The notes: generated from the letters alone by a model not told the origin. Counted from the first letter of the stretch, positions 19,171 through 28,657 are shown. The stretch is DNA of 64,000 bases from Cellvibrio sp. KY-GH-1 (GCF_008806975.1 NZ_CP031728.1:3059501-3123500); one strand, 5' to 3'. Made by a program: numbers and translations.

Positions 19171-20117
19171 GATGCAATCTCCTGCAGGTACAGCCAGCGC
19201 AACTGGTCAGGGGTGGTGATAAACGGACGAATGAGGTTGTTAATGCGAATCGCCTTGGGATGCAAAATCGGGCTTATCAGCGGCTGCTCGGGTTTTGGTG
19301 GGCGCAGCGGCAGTTCGATCACCGCCAGCAGCACGCGCGCCAGTTCTTCGTATTGCCCCTGCAGCTCAAGCGCGCCCACATCGCTGCGCGGGCCATAGAG
19401 CTGTTGCGCTTGCAGCTGCGCCAGTTGCTGCGCCTGAACATCGGTCAGGCCAGCCAGGTAATCGCGCTCGCTGGTTGTCAGCGGGCCGTCCACCGCGGCG
19501 GTGTTTACGGCGTTCTGCGCCAGGCCGGCGCGGGTAAATGCGGTGCTCGCGACCGGCAGCGCGCCGGGCAGTATTTCCAAGAGGAGTGCATCTTTAGCGC
19601 GGCTGGGCTGTACCGGATCTATGCCACTGTTGATAGTGCGCGCCATCACCGGCTGCAGCCCCGAGGAGGCGCTTTGATAGCGGATGGTGACACTCAGTTG
19701 GATGGCCTCTTCGCCGACTTTTTTGGCGTTGGTGAGGAAGGCGCTGTCACTTTTTTGTTGGGCCGCGAGCCAATCGCGCAAGTTGACGCAATAGGGTTCG
19801 TGGCACAGCAGCTCGCGCCCAAGGCCATCGATGGCAATACCCGGGCTAACCACCAGGCGCAGGCTCTGGTCTTTGCCCTCTTCCACTTCCACCGCCGAAA
19901 CCTGCTTCACGGCCAACCCCAACAGGGTGCCCGCCCCCTGAAACCAGTACTGCAAGCGATTGACCCGCTGGCGGTGATAGCGCTGTTCGGCGTTGATGGC
20001 CTCCAGGCTGAGCATCATCCCGGCGGCGTAATTTACCCGCTCCAGCGGCTGGGCCAGTTGGGCGTCCAGCTCCAGTTTTTCGCTCAGGGCTGTGTCTGAA
20101 AATGAAGCCTGGCTCAT
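19167..20117 (-). CDS. eCIS-associated protein, first and shortest member of the paralogous trio
   Basis: A 316-residue protein. Residues about 28-105 have the trio signature in a variant form: VNYAAGMMLSLEAINAEQRYH, then GAGTLLGLAVKQV, and VVSPGIAIDGLGRELL. Essentially only this domain and a short helical tail are present, so it may define the minimal unit of the family. It overlaps both neighbours by 4 bases (ATGA on each side), with a good ribosome site (GGAGC) before its start. It follows the TIGR02242-type tail protein, which suggests an outer baseplate position. Function unknown. Confidence 0.68.
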   Translation of the reverse strand: MSQASFSDTALSEKLELDAQLAQPLERVNYAAGMMLSLEAINAEQRYHRQRVNRLQYWFQGAGTLLGLAVKQVSAVEVEEGKDQSLRLVVSPGIAIDGLGRELLCHEPYCVNLRDWLAAQQKSDSAFLTNAKKVGEEAIQLSVTIRYQSASSGLQPVMARTINSGIDPVQPSRAKDALLLEILPGALPVASTAFTRAGLAQNAVNTAAVDGPLTTSERDYLAGLTDVQAQQLAQLQAQQLYGPRSDVGALELQGQYEELARVLLAVIELPLRPPKPEQPLISPILHPKAIRINNLIRPFITTPDQLRWLYLQEIAS

Positions 20118-22669
20118 AGGGTTGCTCCTTTGGCAGTTAAGGCGGAGTTGGCGGGTGCAGAGGTGAGTTGATCGCGCGGTGAAAAGCTGGCGTTGTTGCG
20201 CACCAGACCCTCGCGCCCCAACCAGGTGTCGTCCAGCACTACACGGCGCGCGGCGCGCGCGGGCTCCAGGTAGGTATCTATGCCCAGCAAGGGCGACAAA
20301 CCCAACACGAAGGGCTTGTCGGTTTGAATAATTTTCATGTTGAGCGCCGCCGGCACATAGGCCTTTAGTACCTGTTCAATACTGGCCAGATGCGGGAAGG
20401 CATCGCGATGCACCAGCAAACTCAAGCGCTGGGCGTAGTCATCAATCAACCGGCGCGCGACAGCCTGGTCACTTTGATTCAACAACTCCGGCGCCAACAA
20501 GGCGACAAAGTCCCGCGAGCTTTCATCGCTCAGGATCAGCGTTTGGCCCACCCGCGAATTTCCACTCTGACGAGTACCCAGAGTGAGCGGATTGGTCGCA
20601 TCGTCCATATCGATTCCGAGAATAGTGGCGAGGGTGCGACGCATCAAATAGTTCTCCAACGGAATCACCTGACCACGTCCCAGGGCGCCGTCGGTGGCAA
20701 TGTCCAACGCCAGACAGAGCGCGCGCAGGGTGCCCTTCCAACGCTGCAACTCGCTGATGCAAGCAAGCCATACTCGCTGGCGCGGCTCCGGCCAATGAGC
20801 AGGCAATTGCTCGCCCAACATGGCCGCCAATACCGGCAACTGGGCGGCGGGAGCCCCTTGCGGTAACAACCAGGATTCCGCGCAGGCAATACGCCGCTCC
20901 AACGGGCTAAACAAACCATCGAGCGAGCTCAGCAACCGCTCGCGAAAATCCGCACCATTGGCAGCAACCGGCGCTGTGGTATTGTTCAAATCCGCGTCCA
21001 GCGGCGGTAGCTCCAGAGCATCCGGATCATCGCCCGACAAAGGCTGGGACAGCTCGACCGACTCCTCCTGCCGGAACAGTGGCGGTAGGAATTGTTCCTG
21101 CCAGGATTGACGCGGGTAGCAAACGCGCAAGCACTCAATCACCGGGGTGTGGCGGCCATCGCCGTACATTTCAATTTCCAGTTGCAGGTAGCGCCCGCGA
21201 ATATCACGCACCTTGCCATCGCGGCGCTGCAACAGGATTTCGAACACACCCTGGTGACTTAGTCGGGAGTTAAAACGGCTTTGGTAAAACGGCAACTCGC
21301 TCGCCAGCGGTAACTTGAGCGGCGCGGGCTGCAACTGCCAGTCTTTGGGGGCATGGGCAAAGTCCTCATAGGCGTTCACCCACACCCGCAGGCTGCAACC
21401 GCTGGGAATACTGGCATCCAGGTAGATCCTGTCCCACCAGGTGTCCGGCGCGCCGCTGTCCAGAATGCGGGTCAGGCGCGCGCGCCCTTCACTGCGATAG
21501 CGGGTTTGCGGCAGGGGAATTACCCGTGTAGGGCCGGAGTCGGGCAGGTAGCGGATGGAGGAGGGATCGCCCTGCACAAAGCGCACACTCCGTTGGCTAT
21601 GCATGGGATAGGCACGCGCTTCCAGGCTAAGTTGTTTGCCGTCCGGCTGCGCAGGGTCAATCAACAAGCAGACGAAGTCGCAGTGCTTGACCACTTCCGG
21701 CGGGGTATAAAATTGGGCAAAGACCCGGTCAGTCTCGGTTGATGCGATATCCATGACCAAAGGCAAGCCAGGCAAGAGGCCAGACAAAAGTCGACGCGCC
21801 GGGGCTGCTTTATACTGCGCCAGCAGCAGGCTGTAGAGTTCCTGGGTCTGGTTAGCGCTGTGCAAAAGCAGCAGGTGCAACTGCTCGGCGTTGGCACACA
21901 GCGCCATAAGTTCATGGCCGAGCGGAAGCGGCAAGTGATCCACCAACCGCAGCGGGTGGGGGTTGATATGAAGCGGCTCGAACCTGTCTGCCCAAGGGCG
22001 ATAATCCTGCGGCAGCGGCTCGCCTTCAAATAACAGTAGATGGCTGTCGCTCGCCACCCAGATGCGATTGAACAAATCCACCCAGCAGCGTTTGGGCTGC
22101 CCCCAATCGGCCAACGGCCAATGCAGGCTCAACTGCCAGCGCCGCGCCAGATGCACCACACGCAGGCCCACTTCACCAGCGCTATCCGCCTCAAGCAGCG
22201 CTACTCGTCCATCACCCCCCAGGTGTAAATCACTAAACTTGCAACCCGCTTTCGCCGTCACCGGCTCCAGAATTAGCTCCGCCAAGGTATCTACTTGCAG
22301 CTGCTCGCTGTTCACCAGAACCGGCCCACAACCATCGAGCTTGGCGAGGGTTGCGCGCTCTGCCTCGGGCAGCTGCTGGCGCCGATCAAACTCGGCTTTT
22401 TCCTCCCAGCTTCGGGCGTAATACAACTGCCGCTGGTCGGGAGAGATAAAGCCCAGTTGCTGGAACTGATCCATCGCCAGGGGCTGCGCTTTTGCCCAGG
22501 TGGCGAGCGCGAGTGCCTGGCCTTGGCTGGGCAAACGCGGCTGGTGGTTAATCGCCAGGTGAAACAGCTGCTCACGGGTATTCCACACGCACCGCTGACG
22601 CTGGTGAGTGCGGAAATCGTCCAGGCTGTTCAACACAAAATAGCGAGTGGGGTCCATAGCGCGACTCAT
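20114..22669 (-). CDS. Phage-tail baseplate protein (gpI / TIGR02242-like, Afp12-type position)
   Basis: An 851-residue protein. The N-terminal two thirds are beta-rich with many Trp/Pro residues. The C-terminal third has the pattern of the P2 gpI-like tail protein domain found in contractile injection systems: SPLERRIACAESWLLPQGAPAAQLPVLAAMLG, then RWKGTLRALCLALDIA. In this family the protein forms the outer baseplate wedge next to the gp6/J protein. That matches the gene order here: baseplate J lies immediately upstream, 16 bases away. Confidence 0.78.
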   Translation of the reverse strand: MSRAMDPTRYFVLNSLDDFRTHQRQRCVWNTREQLFHLAINHQPRLPSQGQALALATWAKAQPLAMDQFQQLGFISPDQRQLYYARSWEEKAEFDRRQQLPEAERATLAKLDGCGPVLVNSEQLQVDTLAELILEPVTAKAGCKFSDLHLGGDGRVALLEADSAGEVGLRVVHLARRWQLSLHWPLADWGQPKRCWVDLFNRIWVASDSHLLLFEGEPLPQDYRPWADRFEPLHINPHPLRLVDHLPLPLGHELMALCANAEQLHLLLLHSANQTQELYSLLLAQYKAAPARRLLSGLLPGLPLVMDIASTETDRVFAQFYTPPEVVKHCDFVCLLIDPAQPDGKQLSLEARAYPMHSQRSVRFVQGDPSSIRYLPDSGPTRVIPLPQTRYRSEGRARLTRILDSGAPDTWWDRIYLDASIPSGCSLRVWVNAYEDFAHAPKDWQLQPAPLKLPLASELPFYQSRFNSRLSHQGVFEILLQRRDGKVRDIRGRYLQLEIEMYGDGRHTPVIECLRVCYPRQSWQEQFLPPLFRQEESVELSQPLSGDDPDALELPPLDADLNNTTAPVAANGADFRERLLSSLDGLFSPLERRIACAESWLLPQGAPAAQLPVLAAMLGEQLPAHWPEPRQRVWLACISELQRWKGTLRALCLALDIATDGALGRGQVIPLENYLMRRTLATILGIDMDDATNPLTLGTRQSGNSRVGQTLILSDESSRDFVALLAPELLNQSDQAVARRLIDDYAQRLSLLVHRDAFPHLASIEQVLKAYVPAALNMKIIQTDKPFVLGLSPLLGIDTYLEPARAARRVVLDDTWLGREGLVRNNASFSPRDQLTSAPANSALTAKGATL

Positions 22670-22685
22670 CTCAGGGTTACATTCA

Positions 22686-24845
22686 TCAACAAAAGTCCGG
22701 GATTACTGGCACCGCAATGCCGGCCTCTGGTGGCGGTTGCACTACCCGCTGCGGCGGGCCGGGTTCTTGCTCTCCTTCTTCGATATGCACCTCAGTCAAC
22801 TCCGGCAGCTGGTAGGCATCCATGCGCAACTTATTGACCTTGTGCCATTGACCGTCGCGCGTCTGGTGATAGAGCTGTAACGCGTTGATCGCCAGTACGC
22901 CTGCAGTGCGCCCTGCCAGTGTGCGCAGCTCATTCACATCCAGCTCGCGGCCCAAGGGCCAGCCGTTGCCATCGAACCCGCCGGGGGCCAATGGCCACAA
23001 ACTTTTTAACAAGCTTTGCTCTACCGCGCGGGTGACACTGATAAGGTTGCTGCGATCCATGACCTCCAGGCTGAGCGATAGCGCGACCGGGACAAATTGT
23101 GGACTGAGCACATACAGCTCGGTGCCCAGCAGGGTGCGCGGTGCGAGATAGCGAAAGAGGTCCGCCAGCAAACCCGCGCTCGGCTTGGGTGCTGCGCTCA
23201 GGGCCGGCTCCGCCGGTGGCATCACTAGCAGGCTAACTACCCCCGGAACGTCCAGCTGGGTCGCCTCGAGCGAATTGCCCGGCATCAGGCCCGGAATCAG
23301 CTCGGCGCGCCCTACCGGAACTATGGGGTTGTCCTGCGCCAGTTGGATAAAGTCCTCACGCGTAACGGCGCGGTCGCGGTGGCGCAACTCGGCAGGAATA
23401 CGCTGTTCGGCTTGCGCGACTGTCTCTGCGTCCAGCCCGCCGCCCAAGGGCCAGTTCTGCTCGACTTTCAATTCAGCGTTTCCAGCAGAGAGCAATTGCT
23501 TCACACTGGCCGCGGGCAAGTTGCCATTGCTGCCACCGCCAGCGCAAAAACGCGCCGCACGTATGCGCTCGGTCGGGCCTGGGCGCTTGCCGCGAATTCC
23601 ATCGCCAAAGATCACACTGCCAGACGCCGCATCAAATTGATAAACCCGATCATTGAGGCTACAACCGCTAAAGTTAGCTACTGGCTGCCAGAGCACGTAG
23701 GCGCCGTTTTCGCTCACTTCAATCCGCAAACTGGCGGCATCCACATCGCTACGGTTCAAGTTGGCCACCTGCCCGGCGCGGCCATCGCCCATGCCGATTA
23801 ACAAGTCTTGCACTACCTCCTGCGCCACTACGTCCACTGCGTTCACCGCCATAAAGCCAAGCGAAAAATCCGGGTCATCCGGCGCGCTCAGACACAACCA
23901 GGCGATGACGGTTTGCGGGTCGACATCCACCGGTGCTTCCGGCGGCGTGTTATTCATACCGGCGTATTTCGGGTCCTGTGTGAACTCGGAATTAAAGGCC
24001 TGAAAATTGGCGGGAATTTTGATCCGCACCACTCCGCATTGGCGAGCGCCGCGCGAGGAGTCGTCCAGCACTTCCAGCGGCAATAATTCCGCGCGCTGAC
24101 TGTCAGCCGATTGCTGCCACAATAACTGCCAGCGCAGTGCGCGCGGCGGTAATTCACGCGCAATCTCGGCGGGCAAATCAGTCACCGGTGCGAGGCCGAT
24201 ATTAAGAATTTTGCCCGCGAGATTCGCACGCACCTTATCTTTGTGTTGCACCAATTTTTTATCGTTGAGATGCAGCAGCAAATAATATTTTTTATCCAGC
24301 GATTGCTGCAGGCTGGGGCGATCGCTACCCAGATTAAAACTGCGCGGGCGAAAGGGTGAGGCGGTTTGCGAACCAAAGTTATACAACTCGCGTAATTGTG
24401 TAAGCGTTACGCCCATTGCATTTAATTCATTCATGCCCAGGCGCTCTTTAATCATCAAGCGCAAGGTTAACGGTGTGGGTTGCAATTCACCGCGAGTGGA
24501 AATAATTATTTTACCGGCACTCAGGCGCGTCGCATCTGGCAAAAGCTTGGGCAGTTGCGCCTGCTTGCTGCTGGAGTGAATCGCCACCAATCCGCGCGCC
24601 GGTAGTGACGGGCGCAAGGGAATTTGCAATAAATTTAAAAATGCCTGGCGCTGACGTTCAGGAATTAAATTCGCGCGGTAAATAATGGTTTCCGTCATCC
24701 AGGCCATTAAATCGGTAATGGCATAGAGCGGATCACCTTCCACCACTTGGGTAAGCTCCGGCAGTTGCGATACCAATCGCTGACGCGCCTCGGCCACCAA
24801 ATCATCAAACCGGCGATCATCTAATAACGTAATAGGTAACGGCAT
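22686..24845 (-). CDS. Baseplate J/gp6-like protein (Afp11-type)
   Basis: A 719-residue baseplate wedge protein. The N-terminus has the usual J opening, ITLLDDRRFDDLVAEARQRLVSQLPELTQVVEGDPLYAITDLMAWMTETIIYRANLIPERQRQAFLNLLQ. The centre contains GSVIFGDGIRGKRP, and then AVTREDFIQLAQDNP in the ring-forming domain. The C-terminal half carries the beta-rich arm, with ESxTxALEQSL-like helices. Such proteins form the hexameric baseplate ring that clamps the spike. The gene is 3 bases from gp25, another wedge component. Confidence 0.88.
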   Translation of the reverse strand: MPLPITLLDDRRFDDLVAEARQRLVSQLPELTQVVEGDPLYAITDLMAWMTETIIYRANLIPERQRQAFLNLLQIPLRPSLPARGLVAIHSSSKQAQLPKLLPDATRLSAGKIIISTRGELQPTPLTLRLMIKERLGMNELNAMGVTLTQLRELYNFGSQTASPFRPRSFNLGSDRPSLQQSLDKKYYLLLHLNDKKLVQHKDKVRANLAGKILNIGLAPVTDLPAEIARELPPRALRWQLLWQQSADSQRAELLPLEVLDDSSRGARQCGVVRIKIPANFQAFNSEFTQDPKYAGMNNTPPEAPVDVDPQTVIAWLCLSAPDDPDFSLGFMAVNAVDVVAQEVVQDLLIGMGDGRAGQVANLNRSDVDAASLRIEVSENGAYVLWQPVANFSGCSLNDRVYQFDAASGSVIFGDGIRGKRPGPTERIRAARFCAGGGSNGNLPAASVKQLLSAGNAELKVEQNWPLGGGLDAETVAQAEQRIPAELRHRDRAVTREDFIQLAQDNPIVPVGRAELIPGLMPGNSLEATQLDVPGVVSLLVMPPAEPALSAAPKPSAGLLADLFRYLAPRTLLGTELYVLSPQFVPVALSLSLEVMDRSNLISVTRAVEQSLLKSLWPLAPGGFDGNGWPLGRELDVNELRTLAGRTAGVLAINALQLYHQTRDGQWHKVNKLRMDAYQLPELTEVHIEEGEQEPGPPQRVVQPPPEAGIAVPVIPDFC

Positions 24846-24848
24846 AAT

Positions 24849-25226
24849 CTAGCTCTGCAATTGCAGCCCCAGTTGTAAGCTGTGATGTTCACCGCTGTGC
24901 GGCAGTTGATACAAAATACGCAGCGCTACTTCATTGAGCGATTGCGCCACCGTGTCCACCCGAATTTCCAATACCTGAATACGCGGCTCCCAGCGCTGAA
25001 TGGCGGTGCGCGCTTGATCCGCAATTAACCGCCGGGTCGTTTCGTTGTTGGGCTGATGGATAAATTGTTTCAAGCCCGCGCCAAATTCCGGACGCATCAA
25101 GCGCTCGCCCGGTGTCGTCAGCAAAATATTCCACAGCACATCGCGCACGCTGTCGTTGCCTGTCGCCCAATGGCAACGGCCTTCACTAATACCATCCAGC
25201 GAAAAGCCCGGTGTCATCGCCATCAT
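24849..25226 (-). CDS. GPW/gp25 family baseplate protein (Afp9-type)
   Basis: A 125-residue member of the gp25 family. It shows the usual core: VRDVLWNILLTTPGERLMRPEFGAGLKQFI, a helical NNETTRRLIADQARTAIQRWEPRI and a final beta hairpin. gp25 proteins start sheath polymerisation by offering the first handshake site to the sheath. ATG codons at 25226, 25223 and 25217 are all possible; a GGGGG box lies just ahead of the first two. It sits between the membrane-anchored protein and baseplate J, as expected in a baseplate operon. Confidence 0.92.
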   Translation of the reverse strand: MMAMTPGFSLDGISEGRCHWATGNDSVRDVLWNILLTTPGERLMRPEFGAGLKQFIHQPNNETTRRLIADQARTAIQRWEPRIQVLEIRVDTVAQSLNEVALRILYQLPHSGEHHSLQLGLQLQS

Positions 25227-25245
25227 TCACCCCCGCATTTGTTGA

Positions 25246-26976
25246 TCATGGGTTATCACCATTGACATTGACGCGCGGCAGACACAGGCGCGGCAAAATT
25301 AAAATCGCGTAAGGCAGCCAGCGAAAAATTAAATTGAGCAAGTTGAGTACAATCATCAACAAAATCATCGCGCAAATCGTAATGATAGGAATGCTGAAAC
25401 TGATACTGAAACCCAAACAGGCATCGAGCGGTGAGCGCGACTGCTGTTCTTTCATCTCCATAGTCGGTGCAATTTTCAGCATTAAATCGGCAACGGATTT
25501 GGGGGTAAGAAAAGTGACACCCTTGGCCATACCTTTTTTAATATCGCGTAACTCCGGCAACTGAATTACACTCGGGCGTACGGTTTGGGTATCAAAAGGA
25601 CTCGCGACAGTGAATTCAAAACTGGGCTGACCCCAACACACTTTTTCGCAATCGCATTCATCGCGGTAGCGCATAAAAGGCTGCACAAAATAGGTCTCAT
25701 CTTTTCCTTGCGTGTAACGCGGCAAGGGTAAGGCAGCTTCAATCACATTGTTAATTTGTTCAGCACGCGCCAGCATTTGTGCGCGCCAGGTTTGCGCGAG
25801 TACTTCGGTGATGTAAAGGTGACCGTTAAAATTTTCCAGCGCATCAAAGCCGGGCGTGGAGTTTTGATGTGTTTTATCTTCATTCCGCCCCAGTGCCATG
25901 CGCGCTTCATTGCGGTTATACCAGCGCGAAACTATCTCACTGTGTTCCTGCAGGTAGCCCAATAGGCTGGTGCGAATAATGTTCTGTTGCCGCGCCTGTT
26001 GAATAAACAGCGGAAAATTCTGCCGCATGCTAACCAGTTCCTGTGCGCTTAACAGGCGCGTAAAAATCGGCATGGATTGCAAGAGTGCGCGCAGCGAGTC
26101 ATTGTCAGCGATCGTTGCATCGCCAATTTGATAGCGATTCACCAGCAGCGCGAGTAACCGTCCCAAAGCGCGCGTGGGTACGCCATTTTTTATTTGCAAT
26201 TGCAAGGACGCATCCCAGCCAAATTGATTGCACATTTTTTGAATGACGTCTTGCAAGCTGCCAGTGCAATTGCATAGGGCAGTGTCGCGTGCAAGCCCAT
26301 CCCAACTGCCAAACGGCCACTCCAGTTCAGCGAGGTAACCTGCAGCTGAAACCGTTTGTCCAGCAGCCTGTTGATTCGTTGACTCCTCCACTTCACGTTG
26401 GCCGTTCAACGGCAAATACCCAAACAATAAGGTGCGCGGCCCTTGCTCGGTATGCACCACGCGCGCGTGGAGCGGATAAGTTTGCTCGCCGCTAAAACCG
26501 GTGGCGGTATTCGCAATGGGTTTTATGCCGCGAATTTTTAACAAGGGATTGAGCGCATTGCGTTTGGCCAAATCCGGGTCCTGCGTTAAGTCCAAACCAC
26601 TGGGTGATTGCCAGCCGAGCGCTTTACCATCGCGCAAACGCCAGAGCTGCAAACCCGATTTATTTTTTTTACGCACCACAAAACCGGCAGCAATAATTTT
26701 TTTCGGCGTAAACGCCGGCTTGCCGGGCAAGTTGCACACTGCCTCGGTAGCCACCATGTAAAACGCACGCTGTAGGGGCAAGCGCAAGCGCGGATGTTGC
26801 GCGCCGAATTTATCCGCAGCTATCCAGGCTTGATGCCGGTTGGCCGTTAACTTTTCCTGCTGCGCTTCCTGAATAAAGGTTTCCACAAAATCATCTTGCA
26901 GATAGCGATGCAAAAGCGTGCCGTCACTCGCATCGGCGTACCAGGGCGCGCGCAATATTGGCTCGTGCGTTACCAT
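25246..26976 (-). CDS. Uncharacterised eCIS protein with C-terminal membrane anchor
   Basis: A 576-residue protein whose first 510 residues are soluble and unrecognised, with a short Cys pair region (CDCEKVC). From about residue 515 the chain becomes highly hydrophobic (FSISFSIPIITICAMILLMIVLNLLNLIF, then WLPYAILILPRLCLP), predicted as one or two membrane helices. There is no N-terminal signal, so it would be tail-anchored. I chose ATG 26976, which overlaps the TAA of the spike gene; the longer form from 27039 starts inside that gene. It could tether the particle to the membrane, as has been described for some other contractile systems; this is an inference. Confidence 0.68.
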   Translation of the reverse strand: MVTHEPILRAPWYADASDGTLLHRYLQDDFVETFIQEAQQEKLTANRHQAWIAADKFGAQHPRLRLPLQRAFYMVATEAVCNLPGKPAFTPKKIIAAGFVVRKKNKSGLQLWRLRDGKALGWQSPSGLDLTQDPDLAKRNALNPLLKIRGIKPIANTATGFSGEQTYPLHARVVHTEQGPRTLLFGYLPLNGQREVEESTNQQAAGQTVSAAGYLAELEWPFGSWDGLARDTALCNCTGSLQDVIQKMCNQFGWDASLQLQIKNGVPTRALGRLLALLVNRYQIGDATIADNDSLRALLQSMPIFTRLLSAQELVSMRQNFPLFIQQARQQNIIRTSLLGYLQEHSEIVSRWYNRNEARMALGRNEDKTHQNSTPGFDALENFNGHLYITEVLAQTWRAQMLARAEQINNVIEAALPLPRYTQGKDETYFVQPFMRYRDECDCEKVCWGQPSFEFTVASPFDTQTVRPSVIQLPELRDIKKGMAKGVTFLTPKSVADLMLKIAPTMEMKEQQSRSPLDACLGFSISFSIPIITICAMILLMIVLNLLNLIFRWLPYAILILPRLCLPRVNVNGDNP

Positions 26977-27605
26977 AGATTTCCTGCTCCCGGTGTATAA
27001 CTGGTTCCCACCACTGAGGTCGCAATCAAGGTGTCGCATTTGACTACGCCTGAAAATTGGCTCATGCCCGCATCCACTTTTACCATGGCCGCGCTGACTT
27101 CCACTTGCGCCGCTTCTACCTTCACTTTGAGTGAGCTGGTGATGGCAATTCCCTCGGCGGATAATTTCACCTGATCGCCACCGCGCTCAATAATTACTTC
27201 GCCTGCGCCGGTATCATCAATAGTAATTTTATGGCCTGCCGGAGTTTCAATGTGCACGCGCGGCGACGCGGATTCATCCATCACCAATTTGGTTCCGCCC
27301 GGCGTGATCAGCGCATAAATATCTTCCACTGCTTGCGCTTCTTGCGGGTGCGAATTATTGCCACTCCACACCGCGCCCAACACAATCGCCTGGTCCGCTC
27401 CCATAAATGCCAACACCACCATTTCATCCTTGCGCGGCAAACAGCTGACCCCATAATTTTGCCCGGCGCTGCTCGTCATGCAGCTAGCCCAAAGCGCCAA
27501 CTGATTCACTACCAACTCGACTTGCACTCGACCGCGCCCTTGCGGATCCTGATTGTCCAGCACCCGCGCGAGATGTAAGGTTTGAAACAGCGGACTAAAT
27601 TCCAT
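26970..27605 (-). CDS. Spike protein, gp5/gpV-like OB domain
   Basis: A 211-residue protein. The N-terminal OB-fold is recognisable from ARVLDNQDPQGRGRVQVEL, CLPRKDEMVVLAFMGADQAIVLGAVW and LITPGGTKLVMDE. The C-terminal 100 residues are short beta repeats (KVKVEAAQVEVSAAMVKVDAG) as in the spike needle. In Afp/PVC the Afp8 protein fuses this to a gp27-like ring; here the ring is a separate upstream gene. ATG 27605 is preferred to TTG 27620, which overlaps the previous gene. No PAAR tip gene is visible nearby. Confidence 0.85.
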   Translation of the reverse strand: MEFSPLFQTLHLARVLDNQDPQGRGRVQVELVVNQLALWASCMTSSAGQNYGVSCLPRKDEMVVLAFMGADQAIVLGAVWSGNNSHPQEAQAVEDIYALITPGGTKLVMDESASPRVHIETPAGHKITIDDTGAGEVIIERGGDQVKLSAEGIAITSSLKVKVEAAQVEVSAAMVKVDAGMSQFSGVVKCDTLIATSVVGTSYTPGAGNLW

Positions 27606-27607
27606 AG

Positions 27608-28657
27608 TCACAAATTCCAACTGGCGCGCGCGATTTTCACGCGTGTTTGATAACCATTGGCGGTATCAAACAAATGCTGCGCATGCACAATGCGATACTT
27701 GCCATTCACGCGCGACGATGCACCACTTAATTCAATTTCTTTACCCGCGCGCAAATTGGCATTGCCACTCGCAAGCAACTCCCCGTGCAAAAACGTTTGC
27801 GCTTGAGTGCGCATGGCAGCGCGCGCCCAGGCATCAGCCTCTGCCTGATGGCGCGCCGGGGGATAAGTTAAAAAGGCGTCGCTCCCCCAACTCAATTGCG
27901 TTAATGACTGACGCGCATCTGTGCCGCCATTCGCACCGGATTCTTGCGCGCTACTCTCGGCATTTTCATTTGCCTCCAGATTAAAACCGCGCGCACTAAC
28001 GCTGCGCGGCTGGCGATTTACATCGGCAATGATACGCAGCGATGTCACGCCACTTTGTGAATCGATAGCAACTGGCTGCTCATCTTCTTCATCATTTTTC
28101 ACGCGTACCCCGGTTGGGCTATAACGAACAGGAACGCCGTAAGGCGCAAGCACACGCAATAAAAAACCCAAACCGGTTTCATTTAATTGGTGATAGTCAG
28201 CGCTATCGCTACTGACCTGAATATCGCCCGTTAAACGCACATCGCTTAACAGACTGCGCACCAGATCATCCACGCTGGTTGCCGCAAACACGCGGCTATT
28301 GCGCAACTTGGCCAGATGATGCAGTTTGTCTTCCAGCAGCAACACCAAGCGCGGTGCGCCCTGCCCGTACACTTCTTCGATCGCGGTAATCTCGCCGCTA
28401 AACAGCGGGGTTTGCACATCACCGAGCGTTAACTCCACCGCATCGCCCAGCGCCAACTGTTGAAACGCATAGCCAGCTTCGCCACTGTTACTGTCGCTAT
28501 TTGTACCCCAATTTACCAAGCGCACTTCCGCGTGCGTCATACCGGTAAACGGCAAGCTCACACGCATAAATAACACTGCCGCTTGCAGATCGGCGCGCGC
28601 CGTGCCATTTACCGCAATTTGCGGCCGGGCAGAAATTAACGCGATGGGCTCAGTCAA
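27608..28657 (-). CDS. gp27/gpD-like hub protein (spike base)
   Basis: A 349-residue protein from the TTG at 28657, with AGAGG 7 bases ahead and an 8-base overlap (TTGACTGA) with the DUF5908 gene. An open frame continues to another TTG at 28687, which would lie inside that gene with no better ribosome site. The sequence matches the phage late-control D / VgrG hub: LPFTGMTHAEVRLVNW, GDAVELTLGDVQTPLFSGEITAIEE, and GLGFLLRVLAPYGVPVRYSPTGVRV. It forms the trimeric hub between tube and spike. It is followed directly by the gp5-like gene. Confidence 0.83.
   Translation of the reverse strand: MTEPIALISARPQIAVNGTARADLQAAVLFMRVSLPFTGMTHAEVRLVNWGTNSDSNSGEAGYAFQQLALGDAVELTLGDVQTPLFSGEITAIEEVYGQGAPRLVLLLEDKLHHLAKLRNSRVFAATSVDDLVRSLLSDVRLTGDIQVSSDSADYHQLNETGLGFLLRVLAPYGVPVRYSPTGVRVKNDEEDEQPVAIDSQSGVTSLRIIADVNRQPRSVSARGFNLEANENAESSAQESGANGGTDARQSLTQLSWGSDAFLTYPPARHQAEADAWARAAMRTQAQTFLHGELLASGNANLRAGKEIELSGASSRVNGKYRIVHAQHLFDTANGYQTRVKIARASWNL

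Noticed and set aside
19260..20099. 279-codon plus-strand open frame
   Set aside because: Mirror image of the conserved minus-strand eCIS gene with ATGA junctions; Gln/Arg-rich nonsense.
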